Source: Novosphingobium aerophilum (GTDB taxonomy: Bacteria; Pseudomonadota; Alphaproteobacteria; Sphingomonadales; Sphingomonadaceae). Taken from it: a stretch of DNA of 64,000 nt. Positions 48,655 through 57,626 of this stretch are shown here, one piece after another. A program made the translations under genes and the position numbers. The notes below the pieces were generated by a model. That model made no database searches, was not told where the DNA came from, and worked only from the letters and a program-made list of their open reading frames with translations. Within the stretch, counting starts at the first letter, position 1; each line of letters starts with the position of its first letter. The stretch spans positions 186,001 to 250,000 of the forward strand of contig NZ_JACLAU010000002.1 of assembly GCF_014230305.1 (NCBI RefSeq), written 5' to 3'.

Positions 48655-49843
48655 TGCGCAGCCCTTCCGGCGCATGACCGGTGATCCGCGCATAGGCCGT
48701 GGCGGCGAAGCGGTCGGTCATGCCCGCGATATAGTCGACGATGTGGCGGGTGCGGTCGGGCTCGGCCTCGTCCAGGCGCCCCGCCCAGCCCTCACCCATC
48801 AGCGCCGGATCGGCCTGGTAAGCGCGGAGCAGCACGGTCATCACCTCGCGCGCGCGCTCGGCAGCGGCGGTCTGTTCGGGGTGGTAATAGAGCCGCTGGT
48901 ACATGAAGGCCTTGAGCACCCGCTCATGCTCGGCCAGCTCCGGCGAGAAGGCGGCGGTCGCCCGGCCGGCGGCGCGAACCTCGTCGGCACTGGCAAGACC
49001 GGCGACCCGGGTGCGGGTCGCCTCGATCAGGTCATTCACCATCCACCCGATCTGCCCGCGGACCAGCTCGCGCAGTTGGCGATCGCGCGGCGCATGCGGG
49101 AACCGCCGTTCGACCGCACGCCATTGATCCGCCACGAAGTCGAGCGTCAGCAGATCATCGAGCGCCAGGAACCCGGCGCGCAGACCGTCGTCGATATCGT
49201 GGTTGTCGTAGGCGATGTCGTCCGCCAGCGAGGCCACCTGCGCCTCCAGCCCCGGCCACTGCCCCAGCTCGAGCGGCCAGGCGGCGTCCAGCTCGGCCAG
49301 GGCCCAGTTCGGCCTGGTCACCGGGCCGTTGTGCTTGGCCAGGCCTTCCAGCAGCTCCCAGGTCAGGTTGAGCCCGTCGAACTCGCAATAGGGGCTTTCC
49401 AGCCGCATCAGGGTGCGCAGGCAATGGGCATTGTGGTCCCACCCGCCGTGCGGCGCCAGCGCCGCATCGAGCGCCTCCTCGCCGGCATGGCCGAACGGCG
49501 GATGGCCGATGTCATGGGCCAGGCACAGCGCTTCGGTCAGGTCCTCGTCCAGGCCCAGCGCGCGGGCGATCACCCGGCCGATCTGCGCCACTTCCAGGCT
49601 GTGGGTCAGGCGCACCCGGTAATGATCGCCGTCCGGGGCGATGAACACCTGGGTCTTGTGGCGCAGCCGGCGGAACGCGATCGAATGGATGATCCGGTCA
49701 CGGTCGCGCTGATAGGGCCCGCGCGGCCCCCGGGTGACCGTGTCATCAGCCGCGAACTCGCGCCCCCGGCTCCGGGCCGGGTCGGCCGCATAGGGTGCGC
49801 GCGAACCGTTCACCCCGGCGTCCGTCAATCGCCGAGGATCCAT
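48647..49843 (-). CDS. dgt: Deoxyguanosinetriphosphate triphosphohydrolase-like protein
   Basis: A 398-residue HD-domain protein. The His-Asp pair is in 'LAHDIGHPPFGHAGEEAL', with the earlier His in 'RLTHSLEVAQI' and the later Asp in 'DDIAYDNHDIDDG'. It would split dNTPs into nucleoside and triphosphate. The type without the long insert is the usual one in alphaproteobacteria. It overlaps the genes on both sides. Confidence 0.9.
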   Translation of the reverse strand: MDPRRLTDAGVNGSRAPYAADPARSRGREFAADDTVTRGPRGPYQRDRDRIIHSIAFRRLRHKTQVFIAPDGDHYRVRLTHSLEVAQIGRVIARALGLDEDLTEALCLAHDIGHPPFGHAGEEALDAALAPHGGWDHNAHCLRTLMRLESPYCEFDGLNLTWELLEGLAKHNGPVTRPNWALAELDAAWPLELGQWPGLEAQVASLADDIAYDNHDIDDGLRAGFLALDDLLTLDFVADQWRAVERRFPHAPRDRQLRELVRGQIGWMVNDLIEATRTRVAGLASADEVRAAGRATAAFSPELAEHERVLKAFMYQRLYYHPEQTAAAERAREVMTVLLRAYQADPALMGEGWAGRLDEAEPDRTRHIVDYIAGMTDRFAATAYARITGHAPEGLRNV

Positions 49844-50517
49844 TCCACCGCCGCCTCAGCGTGAATGCGGGTGCAGTCATAGATCGGCAGGACGTTGGCA
49901 TCGACGTCGACGATCATCTCCAGCTCGGTGCAGCCCAGCACCACCGCCTCGGCCCCGTCGCGTTCCAGCTCGACCAGCATGGTCTTCAGCTCGCGCTCGG
50001 ACTGGCGGGTCGCCTTGCCCAGCATCAGCTCGTCGTAAATGATCCGGTCGAGCGTATCGACAAACGTCATCTCGGGTGGCAGCAGCTCCACATCCTGCGC
50101 GATCAGCTTCTTGCGATAGAAGCTTTCGATCATGACGTTGCGCGTGCCGATCAGCGCGGCCTTCTTTACCCCGTTCGCGGCAAGGCGCCGGCCGACGCAT
50201 TCGGCGATGTGCAGCACCGGGACCGAGACGGCCGTGGCCACCTGGTCATAGACCTTGTGCATGGCATTGGCGCCAATCAGGATCGCGGTCGCCCCGGCCG
50301 CCTCGAGCCGCGCGGCGCTGTCGGCCAGGGTGGCCCCAGCGCGGGCCCATTCCTCGGGCCCCTGCAGCCGTTGCAGGCTGGTATAGTCCAGGCTTTCGAT
50401 CAGCAGCGGCGCGCTCGCCTGCCGGCCGACCTTCGCCTGGACCAGCTTGTTGATGTGTTCATAGTAAGTGCGGGTCGACAGCCAGGACATGCCGCCGATC
50501 AGGCCAAGCTTGCGCAA
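49825..50517 (-). CDS. Aspartate/glutamate racemase-family protein, first Cys missing
   Basis: A 230-residue protein from a TTG at 50517 with GGGAG nine bases ahead; this start gives 'LRKLGLIGGMSWLST', the usual family N-terminus. The second active Cys is in 'VVLGCTELEMI'. At the place of the first Cys, normally in a CNT-type loop, the sequence is 'GANAMHK'. Amino acid racemases of the YgeA type also have a changed first residue (Thr). It may be a racemase of unusual mechanism or a non-racemase relative. It overlaps dgt by 19 bases. Confidence 0.8.
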   Translation of the reverse strand: MRKLGLIGGMSWLSTRTYYEHINKLVQAKVGRQASAPLLIESLDYTSLQRLQGPEEWARAGATLADSAARLEAAGATAILIGANAMHKVYDQVATAVSVPVLHIAECVGRRLAANGVKKAALIGTRNVMIESFYRKKLIAQDVELLPPEMTFVDTLDRIIYDELMLGKATRQSERELKTMLVELERDGAEAVVLGCTELEMIVDVDANVLPIYDCTRIHAEAAVEWILGD

Positions 50518-50622
50518 AACGGGATACTCCCAAACGAGCCAGGACCAAGGTCGTCCGTCGGCGCGGGTCTTAGGCAAGCGGGACCGCAAGGTCCAGCCAC
50601 AAGGGCATCCGGTCGGCCTGGC

Positions 50623-50955
50623 TCAGCCGAACCCGGTCGCACAGAGCGCGGCGGAGCTGGCCGTCACCTCGAGCACTTGCCGGTCCCCCACCTTGCGCAC
50701 CGCCGCGACATAGTCCGCGACCGAACGCTTGGGCCCCTGCAGCGCCTGGAGCTTGCGCAACTGGCTGATCGTCAGGCGATCGACCATGCGTTTGGCCATG
50801 CAGTCCGACGTGGTCTCGGACAGGCCGGCACCGACCAGCGCCGAGCGCACCCGGCTCTCGGCGATCTTTTCCACGCAGCCGGACAGCAGCGGCCCGGCCA
50901 GCAGCAGCGGGGCCGCCAGCAGCGCCATCGCGCGCAGGGCAGCCCCGCGAGCCAT
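50623..50955 (-). CDS. Small lipoprotein, unknown function
   Basis: A 110-residue protein with a lipoprotein signal (lipobox 'LLSGC' near residue 27). The mature part is helical, 'VRSALVGAGLSETTSDCMAK', split by the conserved Ser, with two more cysteines. No family was recognised. The ATG overlaps the pntB stop by one base (TGATG), so it may be translated after pntB. Confidence 0.7.
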   Translation of the reverse strand: MARGAALRAMALLAAPLLLAGPLLSGCVEKIAESRVRSALVGAGLSETTSDCMAKRMVDRLTISQLRKLQALQGPKRSVADYVAAVRKVGDRQVLEVTASSAALCATGFG

Positions 50956-52406
50956 CAATGGGCCAGCGCCTTGACGATATCCTCCACCATCTTCTTGGCA
51001 TCGGCGAGGAGCATCATCGTCTGGTCCATGTAGAACACGTCGTTGTCGACACCGGCATAGCCGACCCCGCCCATCGAGCGCTTGACGAAGAAGATGGTCT
51101 TGGCCTTGTCCACGTCGAACACCGGCATGCCGTAGATCGGGCTGGACTTGTCGGTCTTGGCGGCCGGATTGACCACGTCGTTGGCGCCGATGATGAAGGC
51201 CACGTCGGCCTGGGCGAACTCGCTGTTGATGTCTTCCAGCTCGAACACCTCGTCATAGGGCACGTTCGCCTCGGCGAGCAGCACGTTCATGTGCCCGGGC
51301 ATGCGCCCTGCCACCGGGTGGATCGCGTACTTGACGCTGACGCCTTCCTTCTTGAGCGTATCGGCCATCTCGCGCAGCGCGTGCTGCGCCTGGCTGACCG
51401 CCATGCCGTAGCCCGGGATGATGATCACGCTTTCGGCCTGCTTCATCATGTAGGCCGCGTCCTCGGCCGAGCCCCGCTTCCACGGGCGCTGTTCCTTGGC
51501 CGGACCGCCCGAGGCGCCTCCGGCATCGGCGCCGAAGCCGCCCGCGATCACGCTCAGGAACCCGCGGTTCATCGCCTTGCACATGATGTACGAGAGGATC
51601 GCGCCCGACGAGCCGACCAGCGCGCCGGTGATGATCATCGCGGTGTTGTGCAGGGTGAAGCCCATCGCCGCCGCAGCCCAGCCCGAATACGAGTTGAGCA
51701 TCGAGACGACCACCGGCATGTCCGCGCCGCCGATCGGGATGATCAGTAGGAAGCCGATGAGGAAGGACAGGATCGTGATCGTCGCGATCACCCAGCCCGA
51801 CTGGTCCTGCGTGAAGTAGCCGACTAGTCCGAGGATCGCGACTAGGGTTCCCAGGTTCAGCACATGGCGGCCGGGCAGCAGGATCGGCGATCCGCTCATC
51901 TTGCCCGCCAGCTTGAGGAAGGCGATGACCGAGCCCGAGAAGGTGATCGCACCGATGGCGATGCCCAGGCCCATCTCGATCCGCGACTGCGGCTCGATCA
52001 GGCCGTCGGCCCCGGTGATCCCGAAGGCCTCCGGATTGAGGTAGGCGGCCAGGCCCACCAGCACAGCCGCCAGACCCACCAGCGAGTGGAACGCCGCGAC
52101 AAGCTGGGGCATGTCGGTCATGGCGATCTTGCGGGCGATGAACCAGCCGATCCCGCCGCCGATGGCGAGGGCGCCGACGATCTCGGGCAGGCTGGCCACC
52201 TCATGCGTGACCAGCGTGGTGGCCACGGCGATGGTCATGCCGATCATGCCATAGCGGTTGCCCGCCTGGCTGGTCGCCGGACTGGACAGCCCGCGCAGCG
52301 CGAGGATGAACAGCACGCCCGAGACCAGGTAGGCCAGCGCCACCCAGGCCGGCACAGCCAGGTGCCCGGCTTCGGCCGCGGCGGCGGAAAGGAGCGCGAA
52401 GCGCAT
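50955..52406 (-). CDS. pntB: NAD(P) transhydrogenase subunit beta
   Basis: A 483-residue protein. About nine N-terminal hydrophobic segments form the proton channel part (dII). The C-terminal dIII domain binds NADP(H): 'VIIPGYGMAVSQAQHAL' and 'IGANDVVNPAAKTD'. It passes hydride between NADH and NADP+ using the proton gradient. The start MRFALLSA at 52406 overlaps the pntAB stop by one base. Confidence 0.95.
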   Translation of the reverse strand: MRFALLSAAAAEAGHLAVPAWVALAYLVSGVLFILALRGLSSPATSQAGNRYGMIGMTIAVATTLVTHEVASLPEIVGALAIGGGIGWFIARKIAMTDMPQLVAAFHSLVGLAAVLVGLAAYLNPEAFGITGADGLIEPQSRIEMGLGIAIGAITFSGSVIAFLKLAGKMSGSPILLPGRHVLNLGTLVAILGLVGYFTQDQSGWVIATITILSFLIGFLLIIPIGGADMPVVVSMLNSYSGWAAAAMGFTLHNTAMIITGALVGSSGAILSYIMCKAMNRGFLSVIAGGFGADAGGASGGPAKEQRPWKRGSAEDAAYMMKQAESVIIIPGYGMAVSQAQHALREMADTLKKEGVSVKYAIHPVAGRMPGHMNVLLAEANVPYDEVFELEDINSEFAQADVAFIIGANDVVNPAAKTDKSSPIYGMPVFDVDKAKTIFFVKRSMGGVGYAGVDNDVFYMDQTMMLLADAKKMVEDIVKALAH

Positions 52407-52702
52407 CACTTCTTCTCCTTCTTCTTGTACATCGCGAGCATGCGCGCGGTCACGGCGAAGCCGCCGAAGATGTTGACCGAGGCCAGCACCACCGCGCCCA
52501 GCCCCAGCCACTTGGCCGTGGTCCCGCTGGCGCCCAGCACCGGCGCGGCCGCCGCGATCAGCGCGCCGACCACGATCACCGAGGAGATCGCGTTGGTCAC
52601 CGCCATCAGCGGCGTGTGCAGCGCCGGGGTGACCGACCAGACCACATAGTAGCCCACGAAACAGGCGAGCACGAAAATGCTCAGGATCGAAATGAAGTCC
52701 AT
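52406..52702 (-). CDS. pntAB: NAD(P) transhydrogenase subunit alpha part 2
   Basis: A 98-residue membrane protein with three hydrophobic segments ('[19 protein letters not shown]', '[15 protein letters not shown]', '[17 protein letters not shown]') that forms the second piece of the membrane domain. The end '[15 protein letters not shown]' is typical. In this organism the alpha subunit is split in two. It overlaps its neighbours by one base on each side. Confidence 0.93.
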   Translation of the reverse strand: MDFISILSIFVLACFVGYYVVWSVTPALHTPLMAVTNAISSVIVVGALIAAAAPVLGASGTTAKWLGLGAVVLASVNIFGGFAVTARMLAMYKKKEKK

Positions 52703-53082
52703 CAGCGTCTCTCCGCGGTCCAGGGCAGCACGAAATTGCGCCCTTCCGCCCATGTCTGCCCCACCATGCGCCCGTCGATCAGGCACGCCGAAGAATGATA
52801 GAAGCCCTGCCCGTCGGTCGTCCGGAAGGCGACGCACGAGCGGCCCTGCGCGGTTCCGGCCCGACCGGCCAGGATCTCGCTGTTGTAGAAGCTGCCGGTG
52901 ATCCCCTTGTCCGCCGCGATCGTCAGGATCATCGGCTGGCTGTAGGGGGCGTCATCCAGCGACGGCCGCAGGTCCACGCTCCACGTGCCCTCCATCGCCG
53001 CATAAGCCGGCAGGGGTGCGGGAGCCGGCGCGGCGGCCGGGGCGGATGCCTGGGCCGCTGCCCAGATCAGCAGGCCGATCAC
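52702..53082 (-). CDS. Unknown protein embedded between pntAA and pntAB
   Basis: A 126-residue protein. The first 14 residues are hydrophobic ([14 protein letters not shown]) and a Pro/Ala stretch follows, so it is likely exported or anchored. The rest has a beta-rich pattern: '[14 protein letters not shown]', '[19 protein letters not shown]' and '[17 protein letters not shown]', with two cysteines ('RSCVAF', 'SACLID'). No family was recognised. It overlaps pntAA by 4 bases (ATGA) and pntAB by one, so it is surely translated with them. It could be an accessory to the transhydrogenase; this is inference from position only. Confidence 0.75.
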   Translation of the reverse strand: MIGLLIWAAAQASAPAAAPAPAPLPAYAAMEGTWSVDLRPSLDDAPYSQPMILTIAADKGITGSFYNSEILAGRAGTAQGRSCVAFRTTDGQGFYHSSACLIDGRMVGQTWAEGRNFVLPWTAERR

Positions 53083-54194
53083 CCGAGCAGCCTCGGGTTC
53101 ACCACCTGGCCGCCCTGGGTCAGGCGGATCGCATTGCCGATTTCCTCGTCCAGCACCGGCTTGCCCTGTTCCTTGTCCCAGAAGGCGGCGAGGAAGTTGT
53201 AGAGGTTGCGCGCGAACAGGGCCGAGGCGTCGGCCGGCAGCTTGGCCGGGGTGTTGCTGTAGCCCAGGATCTTGACCCCGTGCTTCTCCACCACCTGGTC
53301 GGGCACCGAACCCTCGACATTGCCGCCCTGCGCCACGGCCAGGTCGAAGATCACAGAACCGGGCTTCATGCTGGCAATCTGCACGTCGCTGATCAGGCGG
53401 GGCGCGGCACGGCCCGGGATCAGCGCGGTGGTGATGACGATGTCCTGCTTGGCGATGTGGCTGGAAACCAGCTCGGCCTGGGCCTTCTGGTACTCCTCGC
53501 TCATCTCGGTGGCATAGCCGCCGGCGCCCTCACCCTCGATCCCGGCGACGGTCTCGACGAAGATCGGCTTGGCGCCGAGCGAGATGATCTGCTCGCGCGT
53601 GGCCGAGCGCACGTCGGTGGCCGAAACCTGCGCGCCGAGGCGCCGCGCGGTGGCGATCGCCTGGAGCCCGGCAACGCCGACGCCCATCACGAAGGCCTTG
53701 GCCGCACTGATCGTGCCCGCCGCGGTCATCATCATCGGAAAGGCGCGGCCATAGAGGTTGGCCGCCTCGATCACGGCCTTGTAGCCGGCGAGGTTGGACT
53801 GCGACGAGAGGATGTCCATGCTCTGCGCGCGGGTGATGCGCGGCATGAACTCCATCGCCAGCGCTTCCAGCCCGGCGGCGGCATAGGCATCCACCCGGCC
53901 CCGCTGGCCGAACGGATCCAGCCCGGCGACGATCCAGGCGCCCGGCGCCGCGGCGGCCAACCCGGCCGGATCGGGGCCCTGGACGCCCAGCACGATGTTC
54001 GCGCCAGCCACCGCATCGGCGGCGACCGTGGCGCCGACCGCCACATAGTCCGCGCCGGCAATCGAGGCATGGCTCCCCGCGCCCGGCTCGACCGCCACGG
54101 TTGCACCCAGCGCAATGAACTTCTTCACCGTTTCCGGTGTTGCCGCCACGCGCGTCTCACCGGGAGCCTGTTCCCGGACTACAGCGAGTTTCAT
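53079..54194 (-). CDS. pntAA: NAD(P) transhydrogenase subunit alpha part 1
   Basis: A 371-residue soluble protein that binds NAD(H) (domain I). The start MKLAVVREQAPGETRVAATP is standard. The NAD site is in 'VMGVGVAGLQAIATARRLGA' with the GxGxxG and in 'SATDVRS'. 'FDLAVAQGGNVEG' is near the C-terminus. It pairs with pntB across the membrane piece. Confidence 0.95.
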   Translation of the reverse strand: MKLAVVREQAPGETRVAATPETVKKFIALGATVAVEPGAGSHASIAGADYVAVGATVAADAVAGANIVLGVQGPDPAGLAAAAPGAWIVAGLDPFGQRGRVDAYAAAGLEALAMEFMPRITRAQSMDILSSQSNLAGYKAVIEAANLYGRAFPMMMTAAGTISAAKAFVMGVGVAGLQAIATARRLGAQVSATDVRSATREQIISLGAKPIFVETVAGIEGEGAGGYATEMSEEYQKAQAELVSSHIAKQDIVITTALIPGRAAPRLISDVQIASMKPGSVIFDLAVAQGGNVEGSVPDQVVEKHGVKILGYSNTPAKLPADASALFARNLYNFLAAFWDKEQGKPVLDEEIGNAIRLTQGGQVVNPRLLG

Positions 54195-54208
54195 GCCCCC
54201 GGACAGCG

Positions 54209-54346
54209 TCAGACGAGGAGATAGACGACGAAGGCCGTCAACAGCATGAGCAGCGGGGTCGTCCACTTGACCGCATTGATGAACCCTTCGTAGGTCTCGC
54301 GGGCGGCCTTGATGTTGTTGCTCGATGCCATCTCATTCGATCCCAT
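54209..54346 (-). CDS. aa3-type cytochrome c oxidase subunit IV
   Basis: A 45-residue protein with one hydrophobic helix: 'INAVKWTTPLLMLLTAFVVY'. The pattern 'AARETYEGFINAVKW' fits the small subunit IV of bacterial aa3 oxidases. It is 14 bases ahead of pntAA. Oxidase genes proper are not in the window. Confidence 0.85.
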   Translation of the reverse strand: MGSNEMASSNNIKAARETYEGFINAVKWTTPLLMLLTAFVVYLLV

Positions 54347-54481
54347 GTTGCGACCCCTTGGGGGGCCTGCTGCGGCTTGTTTCGCCGAAGCCTCTATCCT
54401 GCAGCGGGTTCCCGCTCAAGAGTCGATAGCCCCCCCTGATCTTTAAGCTGGTTTTTACCCTCATGCGCTAAGACTTCCGCC

Positions 54482-55933
54482 GTGCGAGGGAACCAGACAC
54501 CATCGATCGCTGAGTTCGAACAGCGCCTGTTGATGCTGATCGACGACGAGCCGGCGCAAAGCCGCCTGATCACGGCCCTGGCGGGTCGGGAAGGCTGGCG
54601 CACGCTGGTCGTCCGCGATCCGGAAACCGCGATCGCCACGCTGGGCACCCGGCAGGGCATGCAGTTGTCCGCCATCATCCTGGACCAGTGGGTCCCCGGC
54701 GACGAGGCCTGCGCCCTGATCGCCGAACTCAAGGCCCGCCGCCCGGCCCTGCCGATCCTGATGCTCACCACCAGCTCCTCGCCGCTGCTGGCGGTCGAGG
54801 CGATGCGCGCCGGGGCGACCGACTACCTGATCAAACCGGTGGCTCCGGAGCGTCTGATGCAGGCGCTGCGGGCAGCGACCACCAAGGGCATGCCCCGCGA
54901 CGAGCTGGCCCCGCTGACCGAGAAGATGCCGGGCAAGCCCGATTTCGACGCGATGATCGGCGCCGCTCCGACCTTCCGTGCCGCTTTGGCCGTCGCCGCC
55001 AAGGCGGCGCGCGGGCACAACCATGTGCTGATCGAGGGCGAAAGCGGGACCGGCAAGGAAATGCTGATCCGGGCGATGCACGCCGCCAGCCCGCGGGCCA
55101 AGGCGCCGTTCCGCATGGTCAATATCGGAGCCGTGCCCGCCAACGCCATCGAATCGGTCCTGTTCGGGCACGAAAAGGGCGCCTTCCCCGGCGCCTTCGA
55201 CCGCCTGGTCGGGGCGATCCAGCAATGCGACGGCGGCACCCTGGTGCTCGACGAGATCGACCGGCTGCCGGCCCCCGTGCAGGAACGGCTCGCCGAATCG
55301 CTCGCCCGGGGCGATGTCCGTCCGATCGGCGCGCGCCATTCGTTCCGCATCGACGTGCGCATGATCGCGGCGAGCAACCTGCCCCTGCAGGACCTGGTCG
55401 CCGGCGGACACTTCATGTCGGAACTGCACGAGGCGATGGCCCAGGTCACCCTCACGCTGCCACCGCTGCGCGAGCGGGCGCAGGACATCCCGGCGCTGGC
55501 CCGGCACTTCCTGGCCCGTATCGGCGAACAGCCCGGGCTGCGCCGCCTGTCGATCACCGACAGCGCCCTGTCGCTGCTGTCGGCCTATGACTGGCCCGGC
55601 AACGTGCGACAATTGCAGGCCGTCCTGTTCCGCGCCGCGGTGTTCTGCGACGGCGATGGCCTGACCGCCGAGGACTTCCCGCAGCTTTCGACCATGCTGG
55701 GCGTCGATCAGCCCGTCACCCCCGGCAACCAGGCGGTGCATGGCTCGCCTGGCGTGCTGCTCTACACCCCGGACGGCAACTTGCGGCCCCTGGAAGAGAT
55801 CGAGGCCGATGTCATCCGCCTGGCCATCGGCCACTATCGCGGCCGCATGACCGAAGTGGCCCGGCGGCTGGGAATTGGCCGGTCGACGCTGTACCGCAAG
55901 CTCTCCGACCTCGGCATCGACAGCGCCGCGTGA
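54482..55933 (+). CDS. Response regulator with AAA+ and Fis domains, sigma54-type but altered
   Basis: A 483-residue protein from a GTG. Residues 16-125 are a receiver domain with Asp21-Asp22, phospho-acceptor Asp68 ('IILDQWVPG') and Lys118 ('LIKPV'). The AAA+ domain has Walker A 'GESGTGKE' near 187 and Walker B 'GTLVLDEID' near 256. The loop that normally reads GAFTGA is GAFPGA here (233-238). A Fis-type HTH 'TEVARRLGIGRSTLYRKL' ends the protein. The loop change may prevent contact with sigma54. No histidine kinase is adjacent. Confidence 0.88.
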   Translation: MRGNQTPSIAEFEQRLLMLIDDEPAQSRLITALAGREGWRTLVVRDPETAIATLGTRQGMQLSAIILDQWVPGDEACALIAELKARRPALPILMLTTSSSPLLAVEAMRAGATDYLIKPVAPERLMQALRAATTKGMPRDELAPLTEKMPGKPDFDAMIGAAPTFRAALAVAAKAARGHNHVLIEGESGTGKEMLIRAMHAASPRAKAPFRMVNIGAVPANAIESVLFGHEKGAFPGAFDRLVGAIQQCDGGTLVLDEIDRLPAPVQERLAESLARGDVRPIGARHSFRIDVRMIAASNLPLQDLVAGGHFMSELHEAMAQVTLTLPPLRERAQDIPALARHFLARIGEQPGLRRLSITDSALSLLSAYDWPGNVRQLQAVLFRAAVFCDGDGLTAEDFPQLSTMLGVDQPVTPGNQAVHGSPGVLLYTPDGNLRPLEEIEADVIRLAIGHYRGRMTEVARRLGIGRSTLYRKLSDLGIDSAA

Positions 55934-56199
55934 GCGACCCTCACCCCGACCGCAATTCAAGATCGACCGCGAGCCGGGTGCTTGCGATCCTGCTCATGCT
56001 GACCGTCGTCATCTCGGCCACGCGGATCGGCCTCGCCTTGCGGGACGGCGCCATCACCGACAAGCACGGTCAGACATGGTCCCGCACGGCTGAACCCGAG
56101 CACTTCTGGCTGCTGCTGATCCCCTGCCTGGTGTCGGTCGTGATCCCGGCCGGTGTCGTGATCGCGCTGTGGCGCAGGACAGACGACCGATCGCGCTGA
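55930..56199 (+). CDS. Small membrane protein after the response regulator
   Basis: An 89-residue protein from a GTG that overlaps the regulator stop by 4 bases (GTGA). Two hydrophobic segments: 'VLAILLMLTVVISATRIGLA' and 'FWLLLIPCLVSVVIPAGVVI'. A loop of about 30 residues lies between. No family was recognised. Being coupled to the regulator is the only clue to its role. Confidence 0.6.
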   Translation: MSDPHPDRNSRSTASRVLAILLMLTVVISATRIGLALRDGAITDKHGQTWSRTAEPEHFWLLLIPCLVSVVIPAGVVIALWRRTDDRSR

Positions 56200-56289
56200 G
56201 TTCATCCTGTTTCTTCGCAAGCCACGCGAACAATCTGGAACACAATGCCGATTGTCCCATTTCCGTCCTGTCAAACAACGGAAAGAGCC

Positions 56290-56517
56290 ATGGGCATTCT
56301 CAGCATCAACGAACCGGCCGGAACCCTGCTGACCGGCTGGGAGCTGATTCCGACCGCGGAGGACATGGACCCGCGCGTGCCGGCTCCGGCGGATCGGCAG
56401 CACTGCGACACCGGACCGGAAGTGGACACGAAGCCGGGCGAGGATGACCCCAGTGCGCCCCCGCTCACCGCATCCCGGTCGACGCGATCAAAGTGGGAGC
56501 TGCGCGAAGTCGGTTAG
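56290..56517 (+). CDS. Small hypothetical protein
   Basis: A 75-residue protein, acidic and Pro-rich with two-thirds low complexity, starting MGILSINEPAGTLLTGWELI. GGAAAGAG lies about 5 bases ahead of the ATG. The last 30 bases overlap the end of the convergent folP. No family was recognised. A real gene is only moderately likely. Confidence 0.45.
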   Translation: MGILSINEPAGTLLTGWELIPTAEDMDPRVPAPADRQHCDTGPEVDTKPGEDDPSAPPLTASRSTRSKWELREVG

Positions 56518-57585
56518 CGCCGCGTCGCGCATCCCGCGCCAGACCCGGGCCGCCTGCACCGTGGGAGCGGCATCGTGGACCCGGTGGAGTTGCACGCCGG
56601 CGTCCATGGCCTTGAGCGCCAGGGTTAGCGAACCGCCCAGCCGTTGATCCGCCGGCGCCTCGTTCGACAGGGCGCCGATCATCCGCTTGCGGCTGGCGCC
56701 GACCAGCAACGGCTGGCCCAGCGCGTGGAACAGCGGCAGCGCGTTCAGCAATGCCAGGTTATCGGCCAGCGACTTGCCGAAACCGATACCGGGATCCAGC
56801 ACGATCCTGTCCCGGGCGATACCCGCCGCCAGCGCGGCATCGCGGCGCGCCTCCAGCCAGTCGAACACGTCGAGCACCACGTCGGCATAAGCGCCGTTGG
56901 CGTGGAGGTCTTCGCCCTCGCCCGGTGCGTGCATCAGCACGACCGGCGCGCCGCTGCGGGCGGCAAGATCGAGGCTGCGCGGATCGTGGCGCAGCGCGGA
57001 CACGTCGTTGAACAGGTGGGCTCCGGCGGCCAGGGCCGCCTCCATCACCGCGGCGCGACGGGTGTCGACGCTGATCGCGGCGCCCATGGCGGCAAGCCCC
57101 TGCACCACCGGCACGACGCGCTGGATCTCATCGCCTTCCCACACCGCCGCCGCGCCCGGCCGGGTGGACTCCCCGCCCACGTCGACCAGCGCGGCTCCCG
57201 CCTCGAGCATGGCGGCGGCATGAGCCAGCGCAACCTCGGGCCGGTCCATGAAGGCCCCGCCGTCGGAAAAGCTGTCGGGCGTCACGTTGAGGATGCCCAT
57301 GACCTGCGGCTGGTCCAGGCGGATCGTCCGCTCCCCCAGTTGCAGCGGCGGATGGACCCGGCGCAGGTTGTCCCACTGGGTCCGCACGGCCTCGGGCCAG
57401 TCGTCCAGTCGCGCCTCGATGTCCCGGACCGAGAGCAGATCGCGCCGGACCACCCGCCCGGCCTCCCGCTGGACCAGGGCGAACCGGCTGGCATAGACCA
57501 GCCCCCCGCCGAGCCGGATGGCGGCGCCTTCCTCGCTCTGCGGGCTCTCGGCAAGGGCGGTCGGGCGAAGGTAGTAACGGGTCAT
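56488..57585 (-). CDS. folP: Dihydropteroate synthase
   Basis: A 365-residue enzyme of folate synthesis that joins pABA to dihydropterin pyrophosphate. Signature 1 is 'MGILNVTPDSFSDGG', signature 2 'VDVGGESTRPGA', and 'DPGIGFGKSLADN' and 'GASRKRMIG' follow. About 90 residues precede signature 1, which is longer than the E. coli enzyme (about 282 residues); this extension is not assigned. Confidence 0.94.
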   Translation of the reverse strand: MTRYYLRPTALAESPQSEEGAAIRLGGGLVYASRFALVQREAGRVVRRDLLSVRDIEARLDDWPEAVRTQWDNLRRVHPPLQLGERTIRLDQPQVMGILNVTPDSFSDGGAFMDRPEVALAHAAAMLEAGAALVDVGGESTRPGAAAVWEGDEIQRVVPVVQGLAAMGAAISVDTRRAAVMEAALAAGAHLFNDVSALRHDPRSLDLAARSGAPVVLMHAPGEGEDLHANGAYADVVLDVFDWLEARRDAALAAGIARDRIVLDPGIGFGKSLADNLALLNALPLFHALGQPLLVGASRKRMIGALSNEAPADQRLGGSLTLALKAMDAGVQLHRVHDAAPTVQAARVWRGMRDAALTDFAQLPL

Positions 57586-57626
57586 GACCGGTCCTTAGCC
57601 GCGCCGCGCCGCGGGCAGAAGCGCGA

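Noticed and set aside
56290..56517. Toxin-antitoxin pair with the neighbouring small membrane protein
   Set aside because: No toxin or antitoxin fold is recognisable, and the two genes are 90 bases apart with no shared signal.
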